Shown here piece by piece: positions 24,024-35,212 of a stretch of DNA of 64,000 bases. The stretch comes from Zanthoxylum bungeanum (Eukaryota > Streptophyta > Magnoliopsida > Sapindales > Rutaceae). The notes under the pieces are model-generated. The model saw only the letters and a program-made list of their open reading frames with translations, made no database searches and had not been told where the DNA came from. How positions within the stretch are numbered: position 1 is the stretch's first letter; every line of letters begins with the position of its first letter. The position numbers and the translations under genes are program-made. Location of the stretch: positions 17,147 to 81,146 of the forward strand of contig SKCR01035595.1 in assembly GCA_019454045.1 (NCBI GenBank). The letters are read 5' to 3'.

Positions 24024-24712
24024 TGTACGGGCTAAATTTGGGACAAGGGAAATTTTGACTTTTCGCTTCGGTCCAATACTAAATACACCCCAAATTCCCC
24101 TAACAGTACCCAAGATAAGATTCAGGCCCTAAGTTACCATCTAAAGCCCACACACAAAGGGATGGCCCAATATCCTCCAATCTAAAGGACCCCGGACTCT
24201 CAAAGGTGGCCCAATTTTATAAGTCTATACTGGCCCAAAGATATTACGCAAACCCATACCCAGTAAAGATACCATATCTGAATCGTATCCCATACTCAAT
24301 CATGTGCCAGCCTACGAAACGCCCAGACTCATAAATACCCCACATAATTCAACCGTTTCCAGCCTTCAAACGGACAAACAATCAAAAGCAATAAGTGCGC
24401 ACGTTTCACAAGTTTGTATATATTAGAGGAGAAATCTAAGAGGGGGGACACACAAGCTCTACTACTCATAGCTTAAAAATATTCACTCCAGAGCTCTTAG
24501 AACCACCTACCTACCGCCCTCACGGCAGCTCACAGGGATCAAGGTAATCTCTGACCTTGCTCCTCCTTCTACGACACTTACAGCATATTTCCACCACTGA
24601 CTTGGGTGTCGGAGTGCCTACGGCATCCACCACACCGGTGGGTAGATTCTCCACGCTCAATCTACTTCTTGTTTTGCAGGATCGCTAGTGCCCCCAACCA
24701 ACAAATTCTCGA
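24024..24712 (+). repeat. 3' LTR of F
   Basis: About 690 bp, matching 20085-20774 with few substitutions. The match ends near 24712, where LTR D resumes. Confidence 0.8.
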
Positions 24713-24853
24713 ATTGCTTCCAGTGGAACCTGAAACCTTATTTATCTACAAAAATAATACAAAACACATCAAAACATTCATAAAACCCAAGAAAAACTAT
24801 ACAAAATACTAGGTCAAATGAGTGGGAAATAGTGATATATTTACCATTTATCA

Positions 24854-26190
24854 CACCCTCAAACCTAACATTTTCTAATCCTCGAGCAAAACAACAAAAT
24901 AACATAAACATCTTTAAAATAATAATTAAACTAATCCATTTTTGTAGGGATCACGGTTGCATTTAGCATATGCAACAAGCCTTTAAACCCCTAGGTGTCC
25001 CTAGTGGATGAGTTGTAGTCTCGTGAGGGCTTACAGCAATGATACCCACAAACGCCAATCTAATGCACACAAAAGCAAAAAGACAAGAGAAAATAGAATA
25101 ACAAGTTAGTGACTAAACATGTGAAACTTCTTATTTAAGTTAGTAGTTATTTTCTTTCTTTCTAAATTACCAAATAAGTAAATTCTCTGATTATTTTTAC
25201 CATTCTCCATATACACAACCAACAAAGTATTAATCAGTCATTGTGCCCACAATATTGATAAGTGTAGTTGAAAAGAGAGTAATATTTGTGTCCTAAAGTT
25301 ATATCAGAATTCACATCTTTTTAAGCAATGAAATATTTTTTCAGATTTTTTTTAATTTATATACAATATCTTCCATCCATGTAGCGATCTTTGGGCCAGT
25401 GACTCCCAAACCAGTTGGCTTTAGGGCACTAGGTGTTAAGACACCCTTAAAGAATTAATTACTCGGATTTCATATATATATCTATATATTATATATATTA
25501 TATATATATATTATAACAACTTAATCCATGTAGCGAGCTTTGGGTCAGTGACTCCCAAACCAGTTGGCTTTAGGGCACTAGGTGTTAAAACACCCCTATG
25601 GACTTAATTACTCAAATCTCATATGTGTTTTATTATTATTTTTATTATTATTATTATTATTTATTTATTTCATCGTTTTTTAGATGTTTCCTCCAATTAA
25701 ATTAGAGCACTGAATATTACAAACTTTTCAATTAAAACTCATGTCCGTATGTTACCATTTTATATTGATAATACCTGTCAACTGAGCAAATGAAGATCCA
25801 TTTTAGTCAGTATTATGGAGAATTCACAGCTTAATAATTCAAAAGGAAATAAACAAAAATTTACTTGTTACAAAATATCTTGAGATACGTCTTAGGAGTG
25901 AAAATTCCTTACACATCTATCTCACACCAATTTCACCAATAGTTAGTCAAATTAAAACAAAATATTTTTTAATTTTTATAAATTTTTTTTATAATTGTTT
26001 TTGAATTTTCTGAAAATTTTTGACTAAGAATCAAATAAAAACAACCACCATACCTAAAAATAAGATACTAGTCAACTATTCCCCTCCCCCAAACCTAAAT
26101 GAGACATTGTCCCCATGACTTTAAAAGTAGAAGAAGGGTTTAGAAGATAGTACCTGATTAGCTGAAATTCTACATCTCAAAAGAAAATTA
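24854..26190 (-). repeat. 3' non-coding region of D
   Basis: No gene. On the minus strand, after LOG, it has the purine block (26125-26073), the duplicated block (25376-25615, two copies with core CCAGTTGGCTTTAGGGCAC), a highly conserved block (24944-25054, shared with E at 48226-48336) and the polypurine tract (24869-24854, TTAGGTTTGAGGGTG). AT and TTA simple repeats lie at 25460-25520 and 25628-25672. Confidence 0.8.
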
Positions 26191-26204
26191 AAGGTTAAGA
26201 TCTA

Positions 26205-26841
26205 GATTTATCCGATGCTTCTTTCCAAGATCATTATCAGACCAGTTTATCTTGGAAAGAATATGGTCAATTTGTGGTTCAAAGGCTAAGATTTGGTCAA
26301 TTTAAATCATGGAAAGTTCTGGCAGTGAAGATTATTTCTTTTACAGGTTTTGACACGAATCCATTTCTCCGTGCATCATCAAGAAACACACAAAGAAAAT
26401 CATAAAATCCATCAGCGTTAAATAGTCCAATTGGTTTCTGGTGTATGTTCAAGTTCGCCCAAGATAGCATTGTAGAAATTTCATCCATCGTACCCAAGCC
26501 ACCTGGTAAAGCAATAATAGCATCATCACGATTGATCATTTCAACAAGTCGTTCGGACATACCTGGCACGATAAGTTCCTCTCCGTTTGATGGTCCTATA
26601 AGATTCGCCTCTGCCAAAGGTTTTGGGATGATTCCCAAAACTTGACTACCTTTTTCCTGTACGGCCCTTGAAACGTACCCCATTAGTCTAAGATTGCCAC
26701 CGCCATATACTATGTGCATATACTTTCAGCTATGACTCTACCCAATTCTTGTGCTACTGCAATAAATTATGGTTTAGACCCAGCACTAGTACCATAAAAC
26801 ACACAGATATTTACAACTCGTCTTCTTGAAGTAGCTTCCAA
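26205..26841 (-). pseudogene. LOG-like cytokinin riboside phosphoribohydrolase in D
   Basis: The minus strand encodes a LOG-type enzyme. The N-terminal part (ATSRRRVVNICVFYGTSAGSKP) is in one frame and has a stop after KP. The rest is open from 26719 to 26297: VYGGGNLRLMG, LGIIPKPLAEANLIG, PGMSERLVEM, IALPGGLGTMDE, NLNIHQKPIGL and DGFYDFLCVFLDD. The PGGxGT signature, the Arg of the SER motif and the last acidic residue are kept. The start codon reads TTG. Another frameshift near 26305 separates a C-terminal tail similar to E. No introns. Broken, but less decayed than A. Confidence 0.88.
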
Positions 26842-27094
26842 TTTTTTTATGTATTTCTTTCTCAAATTCGGATGCCTTCAAAAGTGTAATGATGAGTTGA
26901 ATTTATAGCACCCGAAAAGGGTGAGTAATAATAGCACTAGTATCTTCCAATGGATGATTATTAGCTTAAATAATAAAATAAATCGTGAAAGGTCAAAAAG
27001 TCTGGATCTTGTCGGCGAAAATAAAGATAATTACAACAGCAAAGCAAATCAAAGCAATTATTAAGGCAACAAAATTGTGTACACAATACGCCAC

Positions 27095-27215
27095 TCGTTT
27101 GGTATATAAATCCATTAGGATGTGTATCAAGAATCCATTCCTTACTCAGCCATCACTAATGAATTAGCTCTCATATTTGTGATTGCCAAACACCATTCCT
27201 ATTTTCTTACTTTGC
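27095..27215 (-). pseudogene. Remnant of the cysteine-rich ORF in D
   Basis: Nucleotide similarity to 50524-50660 of E (phrases like TCCA..AGGATGTGTATCAAGA and CACCATTCCTA), at the right distance upstream of LOG. No ORF is left. The rest of the gene appears deleted. Confidence 0.5.
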
Positions 27216-27299
27216 CTTAAATGTCCCGTTTGTGCTTTTCCCTGAAAATATCACACAAAATTAAAAACTCTACAACATGTATAAACAAAATATGAAAAC

Positions 27300-27499
27300 A
27301 TAAATTCCAATAAATTGCATGGGTTGCTTCCTGCTAGTATTAAATTTTTCATCTTCAGCGAGACGTGACTGAAATCCATATGTCAAGGAGGTTTTAGCAT
27401 GGTTTTGGATGTCCGTTTAAAGACAATCCTATGAGCATTTCTTTTGAAGGGTCTCTTCCAACGGTAAAGTGGCAAAAAGAATTTTGTCTCATTCAGTGT
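27300..27499. other. Spacer similar to the pol-accessory gap of E
   Basis: The stretch around AATTGCATGGGTTGCTTCC resembles 51020-51060 of E. No gene is seen. Confidence 0.5.
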
Positions 27500-27781
27500 T
27501 TATGCCACCTTTTTAAACTTTATCGCTCCTATGGTTTCTGGAAAGAAGGAAAGAAAATCAAGAGGTCTCGTATGGTGCTTGACTTTGAATAAGAGTTCCA
27601 TTTTGTCAATCTTCTGGGCGGTGTCTTTGATATGTACTCCCCAAAACAGTGATATTTCTCCTAAATGTATGAGATCTTCAATATGGTCAGACATTTGCTC
27701 CTCCATTTGCTTTGCATCTTGCTCCACCTTTTCATCACAGATGTATTTTAAAATTTTCGCATTCAGCTCTTCATCTGTCAT
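27500..27781 (-). pseudogene. Unassigned 93-residue ORF of D
   Basis: Open from ATG 27781 (MTDEELNAKILKY). It is acidic and Lys-rich with a predicted helical first half (KVEQDAKQMEEQM) and an ISLFWGVHIKD segment. The reading is also open upstream in this frame with DTSFHPQVDTYGACISH, so it is probably an internal piece of a longer gag-pol-type protein, not a separate gene. I do not recognise a domain. Confidence 0.4.
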
Positions 27782-27893
27782 ATGTGAAATACATGCTCCA
27801 TAAGTGTCAACTTGAGGATGGAAAGATGTATCTAATTTTAGGTCTTCATCCTCTGTGGTTGATATGACTGCTCAGGTAGCTCTTCTTCAAACA

Positions 27894-28660
27894 TCAGTGC
27901 AATGCATGCTCCAAGATCTTCATTTTTAGGATACAGAGTTTCATCCTTATTTGTAGTTGGTACAAATGGCTCTGGTTCTTGTTCCTCATCAGAGTTTGAT
28001 GAATAATAAAATCAAATCGAGATTTTGCTGGTTCGGGCTCCTGAATTGATACCTCTGGTTCTTGATATTGTTCAGCCTTTTTCTCTGATAATGCGTCATC
28101 GTGAAATGCTTGGTACTCGAAGGTTTCGTCAATGTCATTTGAATTTGTTCCGTGAGATATGTAATTCAGGTTGTTTGTTAATTGTCTAATTTGATTTATC
28201 ATCCTATGTATGGATGCTGCTTGACTATGAAATTGTGCATCAAATTGAGCTTCCCGTTCCTCGAGCCAATCTTTGAGCATGTCAATCATCCGATCTTCAT
28301 CTGATGGTTCTGGTTCTTGATGAAGATCGTAGATGGATGGTGGATAAGATGGAAAACGTGGTTAAGTGAAATATGATGGTTCTTCGAACTCTGAATGATT
28401 CTGATAATTCTGTCACCCTGAAAGGTATATGCATTGATTGCTCGGGTGGTTACCATCGTATATTTCACATCTCCCCATTGCGTTCTGTTGAGCAAATGTA
28501 GTATTGCTTGGTTCTGACATCCAGTGATAATTGGTGGGCTGGACAACAAGCATCAGAAAACCGGACTGTTGCTCCCTGATTTGGGGTGTATCTTCTTCTA
28601 GTAAAGCTCGTAATCTCTCAATCGCCCAATAATGTTCCATTTCAACCATCTGAAAAATAA
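27894..28660 (-). pseudogene. Gag remnant of D
   Basis: The frame 28649-28413 begins MVEMEHYWAIERLRALLEED and leads to a zinc-knuckle-like CEIYDGNHPSNQC, where the second Cys is Tyr. The capsid core between them is missing, which implies an internal deletion. The frame 28289-27894 has DWLEEREAQFDAQFHSQAAS and IRQLTNNLN, matching the C-terminal gag coil of E (52599-52400), then an acidic Pro/Glu-rich stretch. Confidence 0.7.
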
Positions 28661-28750
28661 AAGAAAGAAATAAAAATTACAGATAAAAATAAGAAAATTA
28701 GATACAAGGAAATTATATAGCTTCAAAATTAATAACTCAAGAAAAATAAG

Positions 28751-28768
28751 TCCCCGGCAACGGCGCCA
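28751..28768 (-). other. Primer binding site of D, tRNA-Asp
   Basis: The minus strand reads TGGCGCCGTTGCCGGGGA, complementary to the 3' end of plant tRNA-Asp. It is identical to the E site and typical of Athila/Tat elements. Confidence 0.9.
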
Positions 28769-28774
28769 AAAACT

Positions 28775-28892
28775 TGATCAGTGAAATCACACCAGTAACG
28801 CAAACGCACATATCGCTCAAGTAGTATACTATCGATCCCACGAGGACTTAATTTCTAGTGTTGTTATTAATTATTGATACTATTTATTTACA
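28775..28892 (-). repeat. 5' LTR remnant of D
   Basis: The 118 bp starting TGATCAGTGAAATCAC match the start of 18367-18490. Homology stops at CAGGTA; the sequence then becomes A protease. Confidence 0.88.
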
Positions 28893-29535
28893 GGTAAACC
28901 GAAAATGGAGTCTGCTACTATTTTACGTCAAGACTTCACTCTTCTATCTAATGTTGTTATTAAGTATTACAGGAATTTGATTATAATTGTCTGCTACATG
29001 CTGTTTTTTCAAGACAATAAAATTCACATGATATATTAATTTATCGACTTGAAATAACAAGTCTTCCACAATTCCTTTTGATACCTTGTCTGATCTATCG
29101 GCAAGTAAAAAAGTAGTTGAAATTGGTTTTAACTCACAAATTTTATGTTGTTGGTAAACCGAAAATGGAAGCAAATTGACACTAGCTCCAAAATCAAGCA
29201 ATGCATGTTCAATTTTATGATTTCTAATAATACGTGAAATAGTTGGACAATGAGGGTCTTTGTATTTCAATGCATTATTAGTTTAAAGGATGTAACTTAC
29301 ATGTTCAGCTAGAACAACTTTCTTTCTTACCTGATGTCTTCTTTTAACGATGAATGAGCCTTCAAAAATTGGCATAAGATGATATCTGTTGGATGGCATT
29401 TAAAAAAGGAATATTGACCTTCGCTTGTTTGAATATTTCATATATCTCTAGGGAATGGTTTAATTTCTTTGTTTTCAATGCTTGAGGAAATGGAGGTGCA
29501 TATGACAAATCGTTATCATCAACGATAGGTAATGG
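28893..29535 (-). pseudogene. Protease region of element A
   Basis: Minus-strand frame 29270-28944 contains HALLDFGASVNLLPFSVYQQ, LLADRSDKVSKGIVEDLLFQ and VNFIVL, the retropepsin of Athila-type gypsy elements (DLGAS-type active site, here DFGAS). Upstream, IPFLNAIQQISSYANF corresponds to the end of gag in E. The gene is cut after a PVIL motif near 28950, followed by about 50 bp of unassigned filler. Confidence 0.85.
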
Positions 29536-29608
29536 TTCATCAACCCCTTACTTACCCTTTGAAGCGGAAACCTTCACGAGGTTTAAGAAGGTTTTTGGAT
29601 GACCTTAC

Positions 29609-32162
29609 TGTTAGGATTTTATGGAGGAATATCGGTAACGCAGCGGAAACGCGGGTCGGGGCAGAAATCGTATTTCAAAAAAAAACTTTTTCAAAATACC
29701 GAGTAAATTATTCAATATCTAATATAAATAATCTATTCAGATTTCACCTAAACCCAAAAACATTACTCACATTCATGATCCGATCAGAAGAAGTAATAAT
29801 CTGACCACAAAAGGCCCATGGTCCGAGCACATGAAGCCATGGTCCGACCACATGAGGTCACGATCCAACCACATGAGGTCATTCCGACCACATGGGGTCA
29901 TGATCTGACCAAACTAGGTCCTACCAGACTAGAGACGACCATAAGAGGTCCGACCAAACTAGGGCCGACCAGACGAGGTCCGACCAGACGAGGTCCGACC
30001 AGACGAGATCCGACCAGACCAGGTCCGACCAGACTAGGGCCGACCAGACGAGATCCGACCAGACCAGGTCCGACCAGACTATGGCCGACCAGACGAGATC
30101 CGACCAGACCAGGTCCGACCGGACGTGGTCCGACCAGACCAGGGTCAACCCGACGAGTATTTTACATGCATCATATACACATCCAAATACACAACATAAA
30201 TGAAAAGCCCGAAGGTGGGAGAAGGTCTAAAAACTTAATTTATTAGACAAAATTAATTAAATCCAACACTTCAATCAAGTTTCTTAAACACAAAAAAAGC
30301 CTCACCACAATGAAATAACTATAGAACAATTCTAGGTCATTTAAGAGTGGGTCAATAACTCTAGAATGGCAACAAGTTTCTCAAAACATCAAAAGAATGC
30401 TTATAAACACATTATTACATTCTATGATCTTTATACATGCTCAACCTTATCCAAAACTTCCATCCTCCAAAAATACAAAGAATAAAGAATAGAAAAACAT
30501 AAGAACATCACAAGATGAAGCCCACAACAAGAGGAACATTTTTCTCTCTAATGGTAAGTTGGAAATACTTACTAGATTCCAAGCTTTTCTTTGTTTTTGC
30601 TTTTCTTTCTCTCAAGCTTCTTTGTCTTCCTTTTAATGGAGTTTTTGGATGAGATTTTGCTTAATGAAAATATCCAACACTTTTGCTATTTTCTAGCTTG
30701 GCCGAATTCAACAACAAGAGAAAATATTAATATTTTTCATTTTATTTCAATCAAGCCAACTTGGCCACTTGCTTTTGAAATCATTAACTCATTAATGAAT
30801 TTCTTAAAGTCAAGTATATCATCTTTATGTCATCTCAATGATTATCATAACTTTAATACATTTATATTTTAATTAAATTAATCATTTAATAATTAATTGA
30901 TTATTTAATTATTAAAATACAAATATATTAAATATATGTATTAAATTTACAATAAATATCAAATACATATATATTTATGATATAAATCAAATATCTCAAT
31001 TTGACAATTAATTAATGTGTATTTCATAAAATCTAACATTAAATGCAAATACACAAAAATTAGGAAATGACTATTAGGTCCCAACGCATGTATTTTCCGT
31101 TTAACCTTTAAACGACTTATAAATAATCAGTATTATTTATAAATGTTGCCCTAGTGCTCTACGAGTATATTTCATTAGAAAGACTCTCTAGATTCAGGTA
31201 CAAAATCCAATTTTCTGTCCATAATTTACCCACCCGTAAATTATGATGACCACAGATAAACTAGTTGAATCATACAGGTCGAGGTCATTGCATACGTATA
31301 ATCCCTCCGTCACAGGTATCCGGATAATCCTAGAGATATAGATGTAAACGTCAAATCTCTATAGGTATTATCCCGTCGACGTATCTATTAGCAATCTATA
31401 AATAACATTCGGAACTGATTCCGAAGTATACTATGGCCATAGATTTAACTGATTGCTAATCACATATGGACTACCTATGCTCTGTACACAGAACTGACGG
31501 ATCATATCTTGACACACACAAGATATCATGAGGATCGGTCCACACCCAACGAACAGGCGGAGGTCTGATCTAAATAGATCGGTGACGTGACTGCCATCTA
31601 AGTGTGGATGATGTCTCATACATCTACAGTGGTATCTCAAGTCGAATGACCACTATGCTACTCAACCCGAGAAGATTCTTATTGATGTTGGTGTACCATC
31701 CATTAAGAATCTTCGGTGAGTCGTTCAGTGTTTATCCACTATAAACACCTACACGTCTATACTAATCTCCCCAAACTCATGGTTCATTGGGATAAACATC
31801 GGACCAAGTCTCGATATACGACATGTACTGGTCTCAACCGGATTTGACTAACCGACCCGTGTTAGTGAATCTTGACCAGGAACTATATTTAAAAATATAC
31901 ATTTAGGAGTGACATTTCCCAATGTCAATTACAAACTACCGTTGTAACTGTGTACTGCATTATATATTATCGGGCATTTGTCTAATATATACATATCACT
32001 AAACAACATTTAGTCTCAATCTAATCGTAATCAGATCGAATACGTATATAAAAAAAAGAGGTGCAACCATAAATAAGTAATATTATGGAAAATTGGATGT
32101 TTATATTCATGAATCAGACATAAATACGGTCCGGATTGGCACTCTGAGCACCGACCCCAACA
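29609..32162 (-). repeat. Solo LTR of a B-related copia family
   Basis: Minus-oriented LTR: TGTTGGGGTCGGTGCTC at 32162 down to CCTAACA at 29609. It is flanked on both sides by the perfect 5-bp duplication CTTAC (29604-29608, 32163-32167). No internal sequence is present, so it arose by LTR-LTR recombination. It interrupts the gag region of A and contains the minisatellite at 29930-30150. Confidence 0.95.
29930..30150. repeat. 15-bp minisatellite with 45-bp higher-order unit
   Basis: Units of GACCAGACGAGGTCC and variants (GACCAGACCAGGTCC, GACCAGACTAGGGCC). Three variants in fixed order form a 45-bp unit repeated about three times. Looser units with GACCACATGAGGTCA precede it (29840-29930). 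Proline/threonine/arginine reading frames across it are artefacts. Confidence 0.9.
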
Positions 32163-32500
32163 CTTACCACTGCAAAGAGTAATAACAGATTTAACTTGGT
32201 CTATGTGTTGACTACCAGAACTACCCTCGTGAGAGTTTTGATGACTCTATGGATTTGGTTGTGGTTGTACATGAAACTTTCATTTCTCATTAATGGTCAA
32301 TGCAGATATGATTTTGGATAAATTATCTTTCAGATCAATCAATGTTTGCAAAATTTGATTATTGATGGCTTTTTGTTTCTCAATGAATGCATGCAAAGTA
32401 TCCTCCAGGGTTTTCCTAGTTGGTGGGACATATGGGGTATAATTCTGAGAATTTTAAAAATTCTGGTGTAATTGGGAGGTTATTGGGATGGTTGTGCTTG
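32163..32500 (-). pseudogene. Gag C-terminal part of element A
   Basis: The minus strand reads, with one frameshift, PTRKTLEDTLHAFIEKQKA, then LQTLIDLKDNLSKIISALT, a coiled gag tail common in Athila-type elements. It continues left of the solo LTR at 29608. The larger N-terminal gag part is absent; sequence right of about 32520 is unrelated. Confidence 0.75.
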
Positions 32501-32519
32501 GTTATCATTCCTCTAAATA

Positions 32520-33293
32520 ATTTTTTTAGAAAGTGATGATTTTTAAAGCATGATTTTGATGATTTTCTGGAGGTATGGGGGAAAAACTCACCTCAATTGT
32601 AACTTGGTACATATATTGGAATTGACGGTTACTGGAATTGACGGATTCAGAGCATCTGCATATATAGAGCATGACTAGGGGGACGACGATACATAACGCC
32701 CCTAGATCCTAGATTTCAGGGCTAGGGGGATGGCGAGACGTAACGCCCCTAGACTCTAGATTCAAAGTCGAGATGATAGCATTGATCCACATATTGGGCT
32801 CTAATTTAGTGACTTGGGGGATGGCGAGACGTAACACCCCAAGACCACTAGTTAGACGTATGAGGGGACGGCGAGACATAACGCCTTCATACATCAAGTC
32901 TTTCATAGACAGATTTTTAGAGATGAGATTTTCAGAGATATGGTTTTTCATAAACGATAAGTTTTATGAAAGAGTTTTCCAGAGGATTCAGTTTTATAGA
33001 TAGTAATTTAGAATTTTTCAGAAAGAAAAGTTTCCAGAAAGAGAACTGTTTTCATATAAGAAAGAATTTTCAAAAAGATCAGATTTCTTTGAGATGATTT
33101 TGATTTCAGTAAAATGAATGTTTCATAAAGTATTTCAGTTTTTCGTCTTTAAATTATCCACTCAAAGGTCGTTTAAAACGATCTAACCCATATACTCCCA
33201 GTTTTTCTATTTTGCAGGTTTACCCGGAGTACGAGCTCGGAAGGATGGATACTGATTGTAGTCACTAGGGTGTATGGATTTACCAGGTCGTAC
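32520..33293. other. Unassigned non-coding repeat DNA (left of H)
   Basis: No conserved ORF. It holds four hairpin-like units (32675-32892) and a GA-rich stretch (32890-33100). It resumes on the far side of H at 43025. It could be part of another LTR, but no LTR end is seen. Confidence 0.5.
32675..32892. repeat. Four stem-loop units with a conserved loop and changing stems
   Basis: Each unit has a 17-base centre (GAYGRCGAKACRTAACR) between complementary arms: CTAGGGG/CCCCTAG (32675-32681 with 32699-32705, and 32722-32728 with 32746-32752), CTTGGGG/CCCCAAG (32813-32819 with 32837-32843), and GTATGAGGG/CCTTCATAC (32858-32866 with 32884-32892, one G-T pair). Arms differ between units but stay complementary. 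Confidence 0.8.
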
Positions 33294-35209
33294 TGTAGGC
33301 ATTGCATTTTTACACATTAGCCCAATGATGAGTCTCGTATGGAGGCAACTACTTCTTTAGTCATGAAAGTCGCGGGAAACGGACGTTGGAAGGGTAAAGT
33401 TGGAAAATAGAATTTTCGATGGATTTAATCTCCTTGTTTTCCGCTTCGGTTGCTAGTTATACCTCCGTTTCTAAGCTCACCTTAGGCCCAAAACTCCCAT
33501 AGACCACATACCTAACCCAACCAAGCCCAAATACCCAAGTCAACCCAAGTCAAACCAAGTCAAACCAAATCCATGCCCAAAGGATGTAATTCACGCCCAA
33601 AGCCCATTTATTTAGGTACATGCATATTATCACATGTTTAAATCTTGTAAATCCTTACCTAAATAAAAGAAATCAAATCAAATCCCTACCAAATCAAATC
33701 CAATCCCAAATCCTAATTAGGAGATGCATTCCTTATTAGAAATCAATTAGGAGATTCCTTCCTAATCTAATAGGAAAGCCATCACCCTTTGCCTATAAAA
33801 AGAGGCCTTCACCCCCATTCACAACCCTAGCACACATACTTCCCTTGACGTCCCAAACACTTTCTCAAGCCTCCTTGCACCTCCAAAAACCTCCTTGAAG
33901 CCTCCATTGCCGAATCATAAACCTAAGCACCCTCCATTGCCGCATCTTTCATCCTTCACCAACACCCTTCACGCCTAAGCCCCTTTCACTACCCTCCATT
34001 GCCGAATTTTAGCCACCATTCACAGCCCTAAAACACACCAAAAATAAGCCTCAAATAAAGCCCTAAAGTCGCACTAAACACTCTCCAAACACAGCCCCAT
34101 TCGCAGCCCCAAAACAGTCCCCAAAAACGCCCCCACTGCACCTTGAACTGCCGCATCTTCACCTTATGTTCTGGTCCGTTTTGGCTGCGACTTTAGCCAG
34201 AAAACAGCCCTAAAATCACCTAGAACCATCCCAAAAACCTCCATAAAGTTTCCCTAAAAAATCCCCACAAACGCACCTCCCTAAGCCTTCAAAATCACCC
34301 AAAACAGTCCGCTAAACCATCAAGACAGTGACCTGAAACGTAGAAGCGAGCAGCAGCGAAACGGACTTGAAAAACAGCAGCCCGAGCAGCAAAACAGCGA
34401 GGAAAGATGTGGAGTTGGTGAACTAAAAGAGTAGCGGATCATTCACCCTTCCAACGGACGTGTAACGCCTTTTCTTAGACGACAAAAGAGGTTAGACCTG
34501 AGGGCACCTTTCTACTTATCTTCTTTATTGTTGTTTTATTTATTTTGATATATAATGGCATGAGAGTCGTTTGAAGCATGATGTGATTGTTGGGTGAGCG
34601 GGATATGTGTTCCCTTTTGTGGTATATCGGATGGAAACCCGGACGTAAATTCCATAGCCGATTCCGAATGGACGGTAGTATGGTCTGCACTCGGGATACA
34701 ATGCCACATACCACTTAAGATACACGTATCTCGTCTCATCCAAATTTGTATTTGAGCATGTTATAGTCTTTAGGTTATATGTTTATTATTTAAAGCATGG
34801 TTTAATTTAGTTTGTTATTTATTTGTTAAAGCATGTTTAGGTTGTCCATTATGCATGTTCTTAGTTTATGATGCGTTGGGTAATGATTTATACATGTGAT
34901 TCAATGGTTCAATATGCTTGTTGTGTTACATTGCGTGAAAATTATTTGGATGAAAGCATGTTAGATCTAAGTACCCTTGAGCATGATTATTGAGTAGACT
35001 TGGTTAGTTCATTGCACAATTATATCATCACAAGTGACATAAGTAAGGGACCATTCCGAACCCAACGGTTTGAGGTCTTCCCTTGCGAGGGGTGAGTGCG
35101 GCCTTAAATCTTTGTCCCGGTTCACACCGGGTGGCGACTCCATGTTATTTCATACTTCCCAACTAGGCCACGAGCCTAGAAAAGCGTCGCCCAGGTTCTG
35201 TTGTCTACA
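33294..35209 (+). repeat. 5' LTR of H
   Basis: 1916 bp, near-identical to 41112-43024 (1913 bp), differing by scattered single-base changes and small indels, which points to a fairly recent insertion. The plus-strand TATA box CCTATAAAAAGAGG is at 33792-33805. Downstream is C-rich, repetitive leader-like sequence (CCTCCATTGCCG recurs). Antisense ORFs near 34475-34743 occur identically in both LTRs and are not genes. Confidence 0.95.
33792..33805 (+). promoter_or_regulatory. TATA box in the 5' LTR of H
   Basis: CCTATAAAAAGAGG, a canonical plant TATA box 500 bp into the LTR, duplicated at 41603-41616 in the 3' LTR. Confidence 0.7.
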
Positions 35210-35212
35210 GTC

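Larger units (their letters stand above)
20085..24712 (+). mobile_element. Ty3/gypsy element F (Tat-like), mostly deleted, inside LTR D
   Basis: Two LTR copies start TGTACGGG (20085 and 24024). A primer-site-like sequence follows the first, then the beginning of a gag ORF. The second is preceded by 3' repeats and a purine tract (AGAGAGTAGGGGACAAA). The internal region is reduced to gag start plus 3' repeats, with a B-family LTR fragment between. The 3' LTR seems to lack its last 30 or so bases and I find no clear target duplication. Confidence 0.8.
18367..24853 (-). repeat. 3' LTR of D, split by element F
   Basis: Left end TGATCGGTGAAATCAC matches the 5' LTR start at 28775 (TGATCAGTGAAATCAC). 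Right end ACCATTTATCA is followed by the purine tract. Without the insertion (20085-24712) the LTR is about 1.86 kb. Its 18,600-19,100 part is clearly related to the E LTR (for example the GGCTACCCGCCCGACAGG block), while its U3 part is not. Confidence 0.85.
18367..28892 (-). mobile_element. Ty3/gypsy element D, LOG-carrying, internally deleted
   Basis: Minus-strand order: a 118-bp 5' LTR remnant (28892-28775), tRNA-Asp primer site (28768-28751), gag remnant, unassigned ORF (27781-27500), weak cysteine-rich-ORF remnant, LOG-like gene, purine block, conserved 3' non-coding blocks and 3' LTR (24853-18367). No RT, RNase H or integrase is visible, so it was non-autonomous. It is inserted at the cut end of LTR C3. 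Its 5' LTR is cut off at 28892, where protease sequence of A begins. Confidence 0.85.

Noticed and set aside
29818..30246. 142-residue Pro/Thr/Arg repeat protein, and its antisense VWSDL counterpart
   Set aside because: A 15-bp minisatellite is necessarily open in several frames; it lies inside a solo LTR with no start or homology support.
34475..34743. Antisense ORFs in LTR H (again at 42290-42557)
   Set aside because: Present identically in both LTRs, overlap in three frames and have no recognisable domain.
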